This document shows, in pieces, positions 17,570-26,614 of a stretch of 64,000 bases of DNA. The translations under genes and the position numbers were made by a program. Numbering within the stretch: position 1 is the first letter of the stretch; every line of letters starts with the position of its first letter. The notes beneath the pieces are model-generated. The model saw nothing but the letters and a program-made list of their open reading frames with translations, had not been told where the DNA came from and made no database searches. Source of the DNA: Aureliella sp046290675 (GTDB lineage: Bacteria > Planctomycetota > Planctomycetia > Pirellulales > Pirellulaceae); NCBI GenBank assembly GCA_046290675.1, contig JBKAHA010000012.1, forward strand, positions 62,001 to 126,000. Direction: 5' to 3'.

Positions 17570-18700
17570 CTAGAGGTATTCTTCCCAGCCCCGGGCTTGA
17601 AGCTGTTTGACGACTTCTCGCACGCGCTCTTCCTCTTCCTTTGGAGCGACGAGTGTGGCGTTATCCGTGTGCACGACAATGGTGTCATTCATGCCGATCG
17701 TCACTAGAAGGTGATCGGAATCACCAAAGACAATCATTCGTTGCGATTGAATTGGCAGGTACTTTCCGCGAACGCAGTTGCCTTGTTCGTCTGGTTCGGT
17801 CAAGCGACCAATTGCTTGCCAGGAACCGACGTCGTCCCAGTTGAAGGTTGCTTCGATAACAGCGACGTCGTCATAACGCTCCATGACCGCGTAGTCGATC
17901 GATCGGCCATCGATCTTTTCAAACTCTCGCTCTAGAGTTACTTCGAATCCCGGTGTGCCCATCGCGGCGGAGATCGCGTCAATGTGCTTCATCATCTCGG
18001 GTTCAAACTGGCGTAGTGCATTCAAAATCGTTGCCGCACGCCACATGAAAATGCCACTGTTCCAGTCGAAGTTGCCCGAGGTGACATACTGCTCAGCCGT
18101 TTCACGGTTCGGTTTTTCACGGAAGCATTCGACCTTATAAGCGCCGGAGACGCCTGCATCGTTCAACGCTTCACCGCGTTGAACGTAGCCAAAAGACTCG
18201 GCAGCGTAGCTCGGACGGATTCCAAATGTGACGATTCGGTCCGGCGATTCCTCGATCAGCTTAACACCATTGCTCATGCAGTCCTGGAACTGGGCGTCGG
18301 TGCTAATAATGTGGTCAGCTGGAAGGACCAGCATGATCGCTTCCTGGTCCGCGTTGTGAATAAGCGATGCAGCCAACGCGATGCACGCAGCTGTATCCCG
18401 CTTCATTGGCTCGCCAACAATTTGCTCTGGAGGCACGTCGGAGAGCTGAGTTCGGACGGCTTCGACCAAGTGCTTATTGGTCATCACCAGCGTTTGCTCG
18501 GGCGAGATCAGGCCATTGAGCCGATCCGAAGTGGCCTGGAGCATGGTGTTGTGACCAACGAGCTGGAGCAGTTGCTTGGGGTTTTTGTTCCTACTGGCGG
18601 GCCAAAACCGAGTACCGGAGCCGCCTGCCATGATTACTGCGTGAAGCAAATCTGTTCTCCGTTCCGTCGAAACTGATGGGGCAAGTGTTTCTTGTAACAT
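17570..18700 (-). CDS. manC: Mannose-1-phosphate guanylyltransferase
   Basis: I choose the ATG at 18700 (protein of 376 residues); the frame continues upstream but adds an unrelated Cys/His-rich stretch. The nucleotidyltransferase signature MAGGSGTRFWPASRNKNPKQLL is at the N-terminus, followed by family blocks such as VLPADHII, ESFGYVQRGE and NSGIFMWRA, and an NWDDVGSWQA segment. The enzyme makes GDP-mannose from GTP and mannose-1-phosphate in the cytoplasm, for polysaccharide and glycoprotein synthesis. The length matches the short form without the C-terminal isomerase (cupin) domain. Divergent from the DUF4159 gene. Confidence 0.93.
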   Translation of the reverse strand: MLQETLAPSVSTERRTDLLHAVIMAGGSGTRFWPASRNKNPKQLLQLVGHNTMLQATSDRLNGLISPEQTLVMTNKHLVEAVRTQLSDVPPEQIVGEPMKRDTAACIALAASLIHNADQEAIMLVLPADHIISTDAQFQDCMSNGVKLIEESPDRIVTFGIRPSYAAESFGYVQRGEALNDAGVSGAYKVECFREKPNRETAEQYVTSGNFDWNSGIFMWRAATILNALRQFEPEMMKHIDAISAAMGTPGFEVTLEREFEKIDGRSIDYAVMERYDDVAVIEATFNWDDVGSWQAIGRLTEPDEQGNCVRGKYLPIQSQRMIVFGDSDHLLVTIGMNDTIVVHTDNATLVAPKEEEERVREVVKQLQARGWEEYL

Positions 18701-19150
18701 CGCTGGAGCCTTGATTTTATGACGATTTCGATGACACGAACAGGACTGCCAAGGATTTGGCACGCGGTCAAAATTTGCTGCTAGTTGCGTCAACTTGGCG
18801 GGCCTGACATAGAACCGATTGGGAAGCCTAGGTCATCGTTTGCGAGAGTCAAATTTGTTGTTGGGGTAAAGAACGCAACGCTGTTGTACGGTTAAGGCCA
18901 TGCTGGTCACTTAAGGTGGGGCGATTGGGGATCACTGCCGTTGAACGACTAAGCATTTGCAAGCCAGTCTCAGGTTCGTTGACTGTTTTGCCTTGCTTTT
19001 CCCAGTCCTAGCACAAATCCCACGTGTTCTTTCGGAGAGTAGAAGTTGCAGACTCGGTGCTTAATGTGTTGTCAGATCTGCTAGAGTGAAGGAACCGAAC
19101 AGCGAATTTGGTGCGAAGGCGAGCTAGTCGATGACGCAAATGGGGAATGG
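18701..19150. other. 450-base divergent intergenic region, nothing recognised
   Basis: This region holds the leader regions of manC and of the DUF4159 gene. I see no hairpin with a T-run, no tRNA-like cloverleaf and no plausible reading frame. Confidence 0.4.
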
Positions 19151-20050
19151 ATGAGATCACGAATACGACGCTGTTTTGGGATGCCTCTATTGGCGATGAG
19201 AATGCCTCGTCGGATCGCCCTATGTTTCCTTCCAGTTGTCTGCTGTTTGTTGCTTGCCGCTAAACCCATGATTGCTCAGATTCAGGGTTGGGGGCGAGGC
19301 GGACGGCAAAGTCGCCGAATCCCTGACCGGTCTTCGTTTCCAACGTGGGAGATCAATGAAGGATTTGAGAGTGATGCATTCACCTTTGTACGCATCCAGT
19401 TCGACTCCAATGGACCGTTTGGCTGGCACGATCGATGGGACAACGACTACCCGGATGGCGACTGGAATTTCTCTTTACGTCTCCAGCAACTCACCTCAAT
19501 GCAAGTCGATCCGAACGGCAGGGTGTTGCGGCTTACAGATCCGGATCTCATGGATTACCCATTTGCTTACTTCGCGGGTGTGCAGTACATGGTGTTTGAC
19601 CAGAGAGAGGTCGAATCATTTCGGACTTATTTGGAGAACGGTGGCTTCTTCATGATGGACGATCTGTGGGGAGTCGAGTCCCTGGACAATGTTATGCAGC
19701 AGATGAAACGAGTGTTGCCGGGATGCGAGCCACGGGAATTAACACTGGATCACGAGCTCTTTCAGCTTATTTACCCCTTAGAAGAATTGCCCCAAGTTAC
19801 AGATTATCTGACCTGGAGCCGCGGTGCGCGCTACGAGTACGCTCATGAAGGGGACTCGGGCGATCAGAAGCCTCACTTCATCGCTTATTACGACAGCAAA
19901 GATCGGATGGTCGGTGTCGTGTGTCACAACAACGACATTGGTGATGGGTGGGAACGTGAAGGCCACCACAAAGATTACTTCCGGCTGTACTCGCTCAAAC
20001 ACTCTTATCCATTCGGCATCAACTTGATTACCTACGCGCTAACGCATTAA
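19151..20050 (+). CDS. Secreted DUF4159 family protein
   Basis: A 299-residue protein. A signal peptide is clear (RIALCFLPVVCCLLLAAKPMIAQ); either the ATG at 19151 or an internal ATG close to 19198 could be used. The mature part matches DUF4159 by its blocks FTFVRIQFDS, WDNDYPDGDWNFSLRLQQ, YPFAYFAGVQYM and ENGGFFMMDDLWG, and by the C-terminal Y-PFGINLITYALTH. The function is not established; the fold is thought to be related to glutamine-amidotransferase-like or flavodoxin-like domains. In other planctomycetes DUF4159 genes often stand beside MoxR/DUF58 genes, but none is present here. Confidence 0.85.
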   Translation: MRSRIRRCFGMPLLAMRMPRRIALCFLPVVCCLLLAAKPMIAQIQGWGRGGRQSRRIPDRSSFPTWEINEGFESDAFTFVRIQFDSNGPFGWHDRWDNDYPDGDWNFSLRLQQLTSMQVDPNGRVLRLTDPDLMDYPFAYFAGVQYMVFDQREVESFRTYLENGGFFMMDDLWGVESLDNVMQQMKRVLPGCEPRELTLDHELFQLIYPLEELPQVTDYLTWSRGARYEYAHEGDSGDQKPHFIAYYDSKDRMVGVVCHNNDIGDGWEREGHHKDYFRLYSLKHSYPFGINLITYALTH

Positions 20051-20172
20051 TGGAGTGCGGAATTGGAATTGCAAAATGCGTTTCCGGGGACCTGAATGTT
20101 TCCATAGACAACACCCGAACGCGGTTTGTCGTGACTAAATCGGAATAGGGCAATCAGGACAGAAGAGCAGCT

Positions 20173-20559
20173 ATGAACAGAGACTTGGCAAAGGCCACCG
20201 ACGAATCCGACGTAGCCGATGTGCGAATCGAATCGAAAGTGCCAACAGCGCGAAACGCCTTCAATCCTTACGAGCCGCCTGGTCGGCAGGTGCACCATAT
20301 GCAGAAGGTGCACATTCTGTTACTGGCACTCTTCGGAATCGTCGCCAAAGTCACAGCCCTTTGTGTCTTTTTTATCCCAGGCCAAGGTCCGGCGATTGCG
20401 TACGACATTCTGGCCTTCACTTTTCTTGTTGCAGCGCTCTTTCAGCCAAACTTCTTGAGGCCCTTGTCGGTTCGACGGCCCACAGTGTTGGAGGTCGCAG
20501 TGATGGTCGTCATCTCTTGCGTCTTGCACGCATTGCTCATGCCGGCGGTTCAGATGTGA
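20173..20559 (+). CDS. Small membrane protein with NPYEPP motif
   Basis: A 128-residue protein of unknown function. A soluble N-terminus carries the motif NAFNPYEPP, which recurs in small membrane proteins of planctomycetes. It is followed by three hydrophobic segments (ILLLALFGIVAKVTALCVFFI, AIAYDILAFTFLVAALF and LEVAVMVVISCVLHALLM). Start ATG at 20173 after agaagagcag. It converges with the CPBP gene, whose stop codon immediately follows with no gap. Confidence 0.7.
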   Translation: MNRDLAKATDESDVADVRIESKVPTARNAFNPYEPPGRQVHHMQKVHILLLALFGIVAKVTALCVFFIPGQGPAIAYDILAFTFLVAALFQPNFLRPLSVRRPTVLEVAVMVVISCVLHALLMPAVQM

Positions 20560-21432
20560 TTAACCCGTTGCTGAACCCTTTTCGATGTCCCGCTGTTTAG
20601 CTTTCCAATTCCAGTAGATGGGAATCAGGATGATGAAATAGCTGCAGAATTGCAGCCCGCCAATTGGCATGTGGAAGATCATGGGGGTGAAGTTCGCGAT
20701 GGCATGAACGCCGATTGCTGCGTAAAGATTCTTTGTCAGGAGAAAAACAGCAGCGAACAGCAGCCCACCAATGAGATAGGCCATCAACAGTCCATAGACT
20801 TGGTTCAGTCCTGCACCATTGGCGATGTCGCGAGGCAGATGGCTCAGTGCGAAAAACGTTTGGGATACTGCCAGGGCGAGTAGGAAGCATTTATTCCAAC
20901 TCCATTTCCTGTTTTTCTTTTTGAAGGCGAGCAGACATTGGGGGAGAAGGAACGCACGGAAGAAGACTTCTTCGTAGAGAGCGTTGCCTAGGAATTGTCC
21001 GATGCATCGGCCAAGCCACTCGATGATCTGCTTCAAGTACCAGCCGCTAGTCCACTGTAGTGGACCCGCGCCGAATGCGATCGCGATGAGTGTCGCTAAA
21101 TGGACAATCACGAGTGCCGCTAATGTCCACCGAATACCTTTCGGAATCGTGCCATCGCCGTCACCAAAGGCCGGTGTTAGAGCGAGGTCTTTAGTCTTCA
21201 GTCCACACCACTTGAAGAGCAGCGGAAACATGATGGCCATGAAAAATAGATTGGCCAGAAGAGTACCCGAGATCAGGCCCATAGTCGCGTTTTGGATGCC
21301 TCCGAACATGCCGTAACGGAAAAACACGAAGTTGACGATCGTTGTAAGGATCATGTGCACGCCGACCAGCAGCAGGATCTTGTTCCACCCTACGGACCGA
21401 ACCATGAATAGTTGGCGGCAGTTTTCAATCAT
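20560..21432 (-). CDS. CPBP family intramembrane protease-like protein
   Basis: I choose the ATG at 21432 because it follows gagga with correct spacing and opens directly into the first membrane region; the frame extends 90 codons further but without recognisable content. The 290-residue protein has the CPBP (Abi) blocks: YEEVFFRAFLLPQ with the Glu-Glu and Arg, a second block with FFALSHLP supplying His, and GVHAIANF with another His. These are predicted zinc or glutamate protease residues, as in type II CAAX prenyl endopeptidases. Roughly seven hydrophobic segments surround them. The substrate is unknown. Confidence 0.85.
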   Translation of the reverse strand: MIENCRQLFMVRSVGWNKILLLVGVHMILTTIVNFVFFRYGMFGGIQNATMGLISGTLLANLFFMAIMFPLLFKWCGLKTKDLALTPAFGDGDGTIPKGIRWTLAALVIVHLATLIAIAFGAGPLQWTSGWYLKQIIEWLGRCIGQFLGNALYEEVFFRAFLLPQCLLAFKKKNRKWSWNKCFLLALAVSQTFFALSHLPRDIANGAGLNQVYGLLMAYLIGGLLFAAVFLLTKNLYAAIGVHAIANFTPMIFHMPIGGLQFCSYFIILIPIYWNWKAKQRDIEKGSATG

Positions 21433-21943
21433 GGCTGGATCCTCTAGCGAATTTGGGATAGGTGTGGGACAGCGAAATACTGAAGATCTCGCTACCAACT
21501 TTTCGTGCAGCGATGCGGCGTTTGCCGCTAGATGGGGTGACGATATGGCGAAAAAAACTGGCGCGTCCATCCTGCTGGCCACAAGCGTCCGGGATTCTGA
21601 GTTGGTGTCAACCTGCGGATCCAGCATCAACGCGGGATTGCAGCTGATAGTCGTCTCTTGATTCGATTTGCTCTGATTCCGTGCCAACGATTGTCGACGC
21701 AATCGATCGCATCGAGAGACTATGCGATTGAACGTGAATTTGGGCTAAATGCCCTAACGTTTTGCAATAACAACGAGATGCAGCGAAGTGGCCTGACTGT
21801 GGGGCTGTTCGCGCCCGTATAATTCACGCGAGTAGTTAGTCCATAGGGGTCGGTGTATTGGAATCGACCTTACGGTGATGAGGCGGGCAATGTCCTTGTC
21901 GGCTACTATATTCGAGTGTATCCCACACCATTAGGGCGATCAG
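21433..21943. other. 511-base divergent intergenic region
   Basis: The region lies between the CPBP gene and the carotenoid desaturase-like gene. The CPBP frame stays open to 21702, so a longer form cannot be excluded, but that stretch has mixed composition and no domain. No terminator or clear promoter pair was found. Confidence 0.35.
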
Positions 21944-23500
21944 ATGTCAAAACGGAAAGTTGTCATCGTAGGAGCTGGACCTGGCGGACTGGCATCAGCG
22001 ATGCAATTGGCAAGAGCCGGGGCTGACGTCACCGTGCTTGAGAAGCAGAGCTGGGTCGGTGGACGCACGGCGACCTTCGAACAAGAAGGCTTCAAGTTTG
22101 ACATTGGTCCGACCTTCTTTTTGTATCCACGGGTGTTGAAAGAAATCTTTGCTTCCGTTGGCTTCGACTTGTTCTCTGAAGTCCCGATGAAGCGTTTGGA
22201 CCCGCAATATCGCATCAGCTTCGCCGCAGGTGGGAGAATCGATGCGACACCAGATTTGGCAAGAATGGAGGAGCAAGTTGCCAAGCTGTCGCCGCAGGAC
22301 GAGGGTGCGGTAACTCGATACATCGACGCAAATCGGTCTAAGCTGGCTAAATTTCGACCGATCTTGGAGTCGCCGTTCAACAGCGTCCGCGACTTGATGA
22401 GGCTGAGCTTGCTTCAAGCTGCCCCCGCAGTTAAGCCCTGGAAAACGTTGCACGACGAGCTCATGACCTTCTTCAAGGATCCGCGGCTTGCGATTGCGTT
22501 TTCATTTCAGTCAAAGTACCTGGGCATGTCGCCAATGCGATGCCCAAGTCTGTTTTCGATTCTTTCGTTTCTGGAATATGAGCATGGAGTATTCCATCCG
22601 CTTGGTGGTTGTGGTGCGGTTAGTCAACGGATGGCTGAGTTGGCCCAATCGCTCGGAGTGCAAATCAAGTTGAACTCGGAAGTCACCGGGTTCTCCTTCC
22701 AGGGTAAGAGGCCGACCTCCGTTCATACGGAAGATGGTAGTTACGAAGCAGATTCCGTTGTTATTAACGCTGACTTCGCGCAAGCGATGCAGAAGTTGGT
22801 TCCGGACCGTTTGCGGCGTCGTTGGACCGACAAGAGGATTAGTAAGAAGCGTTTCTCTTGTTCGACGTTTATGCTCTACCTCGGAATCAAAGGTAAGTAC
22901 GACGAACTTCCTCATCACACGATTCACATCGCCAAGGACTATGAGCAGAACCTGCGGGAGATCGAACGGGAATTTGTATTGCCGAAGGATCCTAGTTTCT
23001 ATGTGCAGAATGCCTGCGTGACCGATCCATCTCTGGCTCCCGAAGGTCACAGTTCGCTGTACGTTCTCGTTCCGGTTCCTCACCAGCACCAAAATGTAGA
23101 GTGGGACGAGGTGACCTACTCCCAGTACCGGGAACTAGCTTTAGATCAATTGGCTAAAGAAGGTATGGGTGACATTCGCGAGCGAATCGTGACTGAACGC
23201 ATGATTACACCGAAGACTTGGGAAAACGATTTTGGACTCTATCGGGGTGCCACATTCAACCTGGCACACAATCTCGGGCAGATGTTGCACCTTAGGCCTC
23301 ACAATCGATTCGAGGACTTGGATGGAGTCTATTTGGTTGGTGGGGGAACCCATCCTGGCAGTGGACTACCTGTAATCTACGAATCTTCTCGCATTACTTG
23401 CAAGCAACTCGTCCCGTCTCTCGGACTCGACGACTCGTTCCTCCACCAAGAAACGAGCGAGATGACGGCCGAAGAGTTGACTCCTTGCCTGCAAGCCTAG
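21944..23500 (+). CDS. Carotenoid desaturase/oxidase-like flavoprotein (CrtI/CrtN/CrtP family)
   Basis: A 518-residue flavoprotein with an N-terminal FAD-binding Rossmann motif (VVIVGAGPGGLASAMQLARAG, then VLEK and VGGRT). The block GFKFDIGPTFFLYP and the C-terminal FAD block LVGGGTHPGSGLPVIYES are typical of phytoene/diapophytoene desaturases and related carotenoid oxidases. Members use FAD to introduce double bonds into, or oxidise, C30 or C40 carotenoids at the membrane. The sequence alone does not separate CrtI from CrtN or CrtP. No phytoene or squalene synthase gene is adjacent, so other pathway genes must lie elsewhere. Confidence 0.85.
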   Translation: MSKRKVVIVGAGPGGLASAMQLARAGADVTVLEKQSWVGGRTATFEQEGFKFDIGPTFFLYPRVLKEIFASVGFDLFSEVPMKRLDPQYRISFAAGGRIDATPDLARMEEQVAKLSPQDEGAVTRYIDANRSKLAKFRPILESPFNSVRDLMRLSLLQAAPAVKPWKTLHDELMTFFKDPRLAIAFSFQSKYLGMSPMRCPSLFSILSFLEYEHGVFHPLGGCGAVSQRMAELAQSLGVQIKLNSEVTGFSFQGKRPTSVHTEDGSYEADSVVINADFAQAMQKLVPDRLRRRWTDKRISKKRFSCSTFMLYLGIKGKYDELPHHTIHIAKDYEQNLREIEREFVLPKDPSFYVQNACVTDPSLAPEGHSSLYVLVPVPHQHQNVEWDEVTYSQYRELALDQLAKEGMGDIRERIVTERMITPKTWENDFGLYRGATFNLAHNLGQMLHLRPHNRFEDLDGVYLVGGGTHPGSGLPVIYESSRITCKQLVPSLGLDDSFLHQETSEMTAEELTPCLQA

Positions 23501-23547
23501 CAATCGACCTTCAGCCGCATAATCGGAGTCTGATGGGCTGTTTGGGC

Positions 23548-26352
23548 TCAAATCGACTCGGTTACGACGACTTTCGATTCGACTCGGTCCCCGTCAAAGG
23601 CTGTGAGCACCAGTTTTGTTCCGGGGTCGAGATCAGCCAGGCCATGGATTTGGACGAGCCCAACGGAATCACTCCGCGTTCCACGTACAGGTAGACCGTC
23701 GACCGTGGCGATCCGCACATCAGCGTTGGGAATAGTCGTCGTTTCGGGCAGCCGGCAGGTGTAAGCACGTCCGGTATCTCGGATGAGTGTCTTCAGGCTT
23801 CCACCTCCACGTGGCGTCTCTGAAGGTGGGTCAATCAGATTCCTCACGTTGAGATCGATCTGGTCAACTTCGACGCTTGGGTCAAATGCCATCTCGAGGA
23901 AATTCCAGTAGTAAGGTTGTCCCTTGGAATGCGGTTGCAGGTCCGGTGTTGCGTGGGTCTTGTGATAGAGCGAGTAAATGTCGACCGGCCGGCCATCAAA
24001 GTCCTTCATCTTCGGACCGAAGCCAGGTATGACCGCTCTACCGCCACTACGACCGATAGGGCCAAAACTGCACTCGATGACACCATGGTCGGTGTTCTTC
24101 ATGATGCAGCCGTTATGCACATCACCGTACACGGTAACGACGCCGTCACGAGAGCCCAACAGTTCGATCACTCGATCGGCGCCGGCTTTCACCCAGCCAG
24201 CGTAGTCGGCTGCGACACGGTCCCTCTGATCAAATGGTCCTTTGAGCTGGCCAGCCGAACCTCCTTTGTAATTGACGCCAGCCCAGATTGTGTGCAAGCC
24301 GTTGAGCCCAGTAATGCATACCAGAGGGCTTGAGTCGGTCTGCAGTTGACGTTCCAGCCAGCTGAATTGTTCTTCGCCAAGAAGACTTCGCGTCGGGTCG
24401 GTGCGGTCATAGAGGTTCTTAAACGCGTCCCAGCCGGCATCGTCCCACATGTCGGTGTCTTGGCTACTGCGCCACAACCGCGAGTCGACAATGATGAAAG
24501 TGAAATCGCGGTTTGGCATTTTCCATGCACGCCATTTCTTTGGATTGACTCGTCCATCAACGTTCTCTTCACCCGTGACGAGGTGGTGTACGATTTGGAA
24601 GTTACGGCGGATATATGATGCGTCTTGGCCTAAGCCATCGACGTTGCGGATGACCAGCTGTTCGGGGCCTTTGATATCATCCATGCCGTAGTCGTGGTCG
24701 CCGGGATTGATGACGTTCCAGTGCCGCATCATTTGCCAGCGACTGGTCGGGCCGCAGATCGAATTCTTGATGACTTTGAATGCGTCATCGGTGCTCGGCG
24801 GATAGAGTACAAGCTCCATGTACCAAACGTCGTCTTCCCATACCATGACTTGAAAGTTGTAGTCTTCCAGGTGCTGGTAGGCTCCGAGTGTGGGTTGGTC
24901 GCGAATCTGCCAGTCGTCGGATCCGCCGGACATGCGGAAGCCCGTTTCAGTCGGTTGTTGCAGTCCGCTGTTGATCGCATGGCAACTCAATCCGCAGAGT
25001 TTGTAGGGTGCTTTCAGCTGCGGTAGCCTTCCCACGTAGCGACCGGATGCAGGGACGTCGCCAACGAGTCCTGTACCGGGACCAACCGCAGCAGTCCCCA
25101 ATCGCTGGTCCGCCGTGACGTTGACCCCGTCTTTCCAAATCGTGTAGTAGAGGTCGCTCTCTGCGGGGCTGCTAGGCAACTCGGCTTCGATGACGGATGT
25201 GTTGCGACGCCAAGTGTTGTTGATGATGGAGTTGGATCCTGCCACAGGCACTGATTCCCAGCCGCCCTTCGGGTTTTCATCCTTCGATATTCTAATCTCA
25301 GCGTGATCTCCATCCGATTCAAAGATGCTGACGAACCGGACACGGTATTTTCCGTCAACTTCCTTCAGCGTGTCGCCAAGAGCGTAGCAGCTGTAGCAAT
25401 CGACGATTCCAACTTCCGCTGATGTCGCGGCGGTTTGGCATTCCAATGAGAATTGGTCAGCTTGGAAATCAATTCTTCCTTGACCCGTGATGCCTACAAA
25501 TCCCCGGATCCATTTCACTGGAAAGTGACCCTCGATCGTAGCAATCTCAGGTTGGTTGGAGCCGGGAGTGCGGACTTCTAGTCTCGCCAAAACTTGAGCC
25601 ATCGGACCTTCGGTTGTCGTCGAGACTCTCAGTGTCGCAGTTTGCCCACGCTGCATCGGTGGGGCTTCAACGGCTTTAGGAGTCGCTTTCGCGCCGGCCT
25701 TACCACTGACGACAAACCGCAGTTTATTGTCGTTGCACCAAACAACTTGGATTGCGTTGCGGATGCGATTGTAGCTCTCAAAAATGGACTTCGCACCGAA
25801 TGCCAATCCCATTCGACCGTAGCCGGGTTGGAACATCTTCCATTCGGGATTGTCGTTCGGGCTCGCCCCCGGTCCATCGCCAAGGTAGGTAAAATGGGCT
25901 TCGGCATTAAAGTCTGAATCTAATTTGCTGTCGCGGCGATAGATAATCCCGGCCGGCAGGCTAGGGTCATAGTCCGTCGGCATCTTCTTGGCGACATTGG
26001 CGTAGTGGAATGGAAAACCGGTGCTACGAGCGCGATCGCCCACGTTGAAGAGCCGCCTACGGAGTGCGCCGTTTTTGATTTTCCAAAAACCTGGGTTTAG
26101 AGATTCCCATTGTTCCCCATGGAACATCGAATCCGCACGACTGAATTGGTCGGCAATTTTTCTTCGTTGCGGCCGATGGCTTGCTTCAGCAGCGGTAGTA
26201 GATGAGATACCGAGCCCAGCGGCCCCAACAGCGCCTGAGGTTTGCACGAAGGACCTGCGATCCATCACGTTAGCATCAGTCGCGGCCTCTTCGACCAATG
26301 AGTTCGGTTCTTTTGAGGCTTCGATGGCCGAGCGTTTACTGTCGCGAAACAT
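23548..26352 (-). CDS. Large Tat-exported PhoD-like phosphatase
   Basis: A 934-residue protein. A 29-residue N-terminal extension precedes a twin-arginine signal (MDRRSFVQTSGAVGAAGLG, then STTAAEA). Residues of about 60-330 look like a beta-rich (LamG-like) domain. The metallophosphatase part follows, with NPGDHDYGMDD, FIIVDSRLW, VCITGLNGLH and the metal-binding VYGDVHNGCI. The last 100 residues may be a small beta domain. PhoD-type enzymes hydrolyse phosphodiesters and monoesters outside the cytoplasm. It is nearly twice the length of classical PhoD. It converges with the desaturase gene (47-base gap). Confidence 0.82.
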   Translation of the reverse strand: MFRDSKRSAIEASKEPNSLVEEAATDANVMDRRSFVQTSGAVGAAGLGISSTTAAEASHRPQRRKIADQFSRADSMFHGEQWESLNPGFWKIKNGALRRRLFNVGDRARSTGFPFHYANVAKKMPTDYDPSLPAGIIYRRDSKLDSDFNAEAHFTYLGDGPGASPNDNPEWKMFQPGYGRMGLAFGAKSIFESYNRIRNAIQVVWCNDNKLRFVVSGKAGAKATPKAVEAPPMQRGQTATLRVSTTTEGPMAQVLARLEVRTPGSNQPEIATIEGHFPVKWIRGFVGITGQGRIDFQADQFSLECQTAATSAEVGIVDCYSCYALGDTLKEVDGKYRVRFVSIFESDGDHAEIRISKDENPKGGWESVPVAGSNSIINNTWRRNTSVIEAELPSSPAESDLYYTIWKDGVNVTADQRLGTAAVGPGTGLVGDVPASGRYVGRLPQLKAPYKLCGLSCHAINSGLQQPTETGFRMSGGSDDWQIRDQPTLGAYQHLEDYNFQVMVWEDDVWYMELVLYPPSTDDAFKVIKNSICGPTSRWQMMRHWNVINPGDHDYGMDDIKGPEQLVIRNVDGLGQDASYIRRNFQIVHHLVTGEENVDGRVNPKKWRAWKMPNRDFTFIIVDSRLWRSSQDTDMWDDAGWDAFKNLYDRTDPTRSLLGEEQFSWLERQLQTDSSPLVCITGLNGLHTIWAGVNYKGGSAGQLKGPFDQRDRVAADYAGWVKAGADRVIELLGSRDGVVTVYGDVHNGCIMKNTDHGVIECSFGPIGRSGGRAVIPGFGPKMKDFDGRPVDIYSLYHKTHATPDLQPHSKGQPYYWNFLEMAFDPSVEVDQIDLNVRNLIDPPSETPRGGGSLKTLIRDTGRAYTCRLPETTTIPNADVRIATVDGLPVRGTRSDSVGLVQIHGLADLDPGTKLVLTAFDGDRVESKVVVTESI

Positions 26353-26441
26353 GGTGGTGGCTTTCTATATTTGGCGTCACGATGGGGGACGCCGATGATA
26401 CCAGAAAAAGTCACCACAATCGAAATAGTGCCCGTGCTTGC

Positions 26442-26553
26442 CAGGGCTAGTCGGAGTTTGAAGATGGCGTTTCCCTCTCCGGCCCAGAGAGAAAAAGAGG
26501 GAGTTGGGTTGCTCTCGAATCAACTTCGCAAATTGAATCTGTGAATTGCCCTG
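26442..26553. mobile_element. MITE-like element, copy 2 (degenerate)
   Basis: A 112-base non-coding element between the PhoD-like start and the kinase stop. Its ends are cagggctagtcggagtttg and, inverted, gaattgccctg with a matching upstream part; about 15 of 21 end positions agree. The interior contains a ccctct/agaggg inverted repeat. The flanking 10-mers ccgtgcttgc and cgatgcctgg agree at only 6 of 10 positions, so any target duplication has decayed. Confidence 0.6.
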
Positions 26554-26614
26554 CGATGCCTGGGGAGTTCGACCCTGCGGGGGAATGAACACTAGGACAG
26601 GGTTCGTAATAGCA

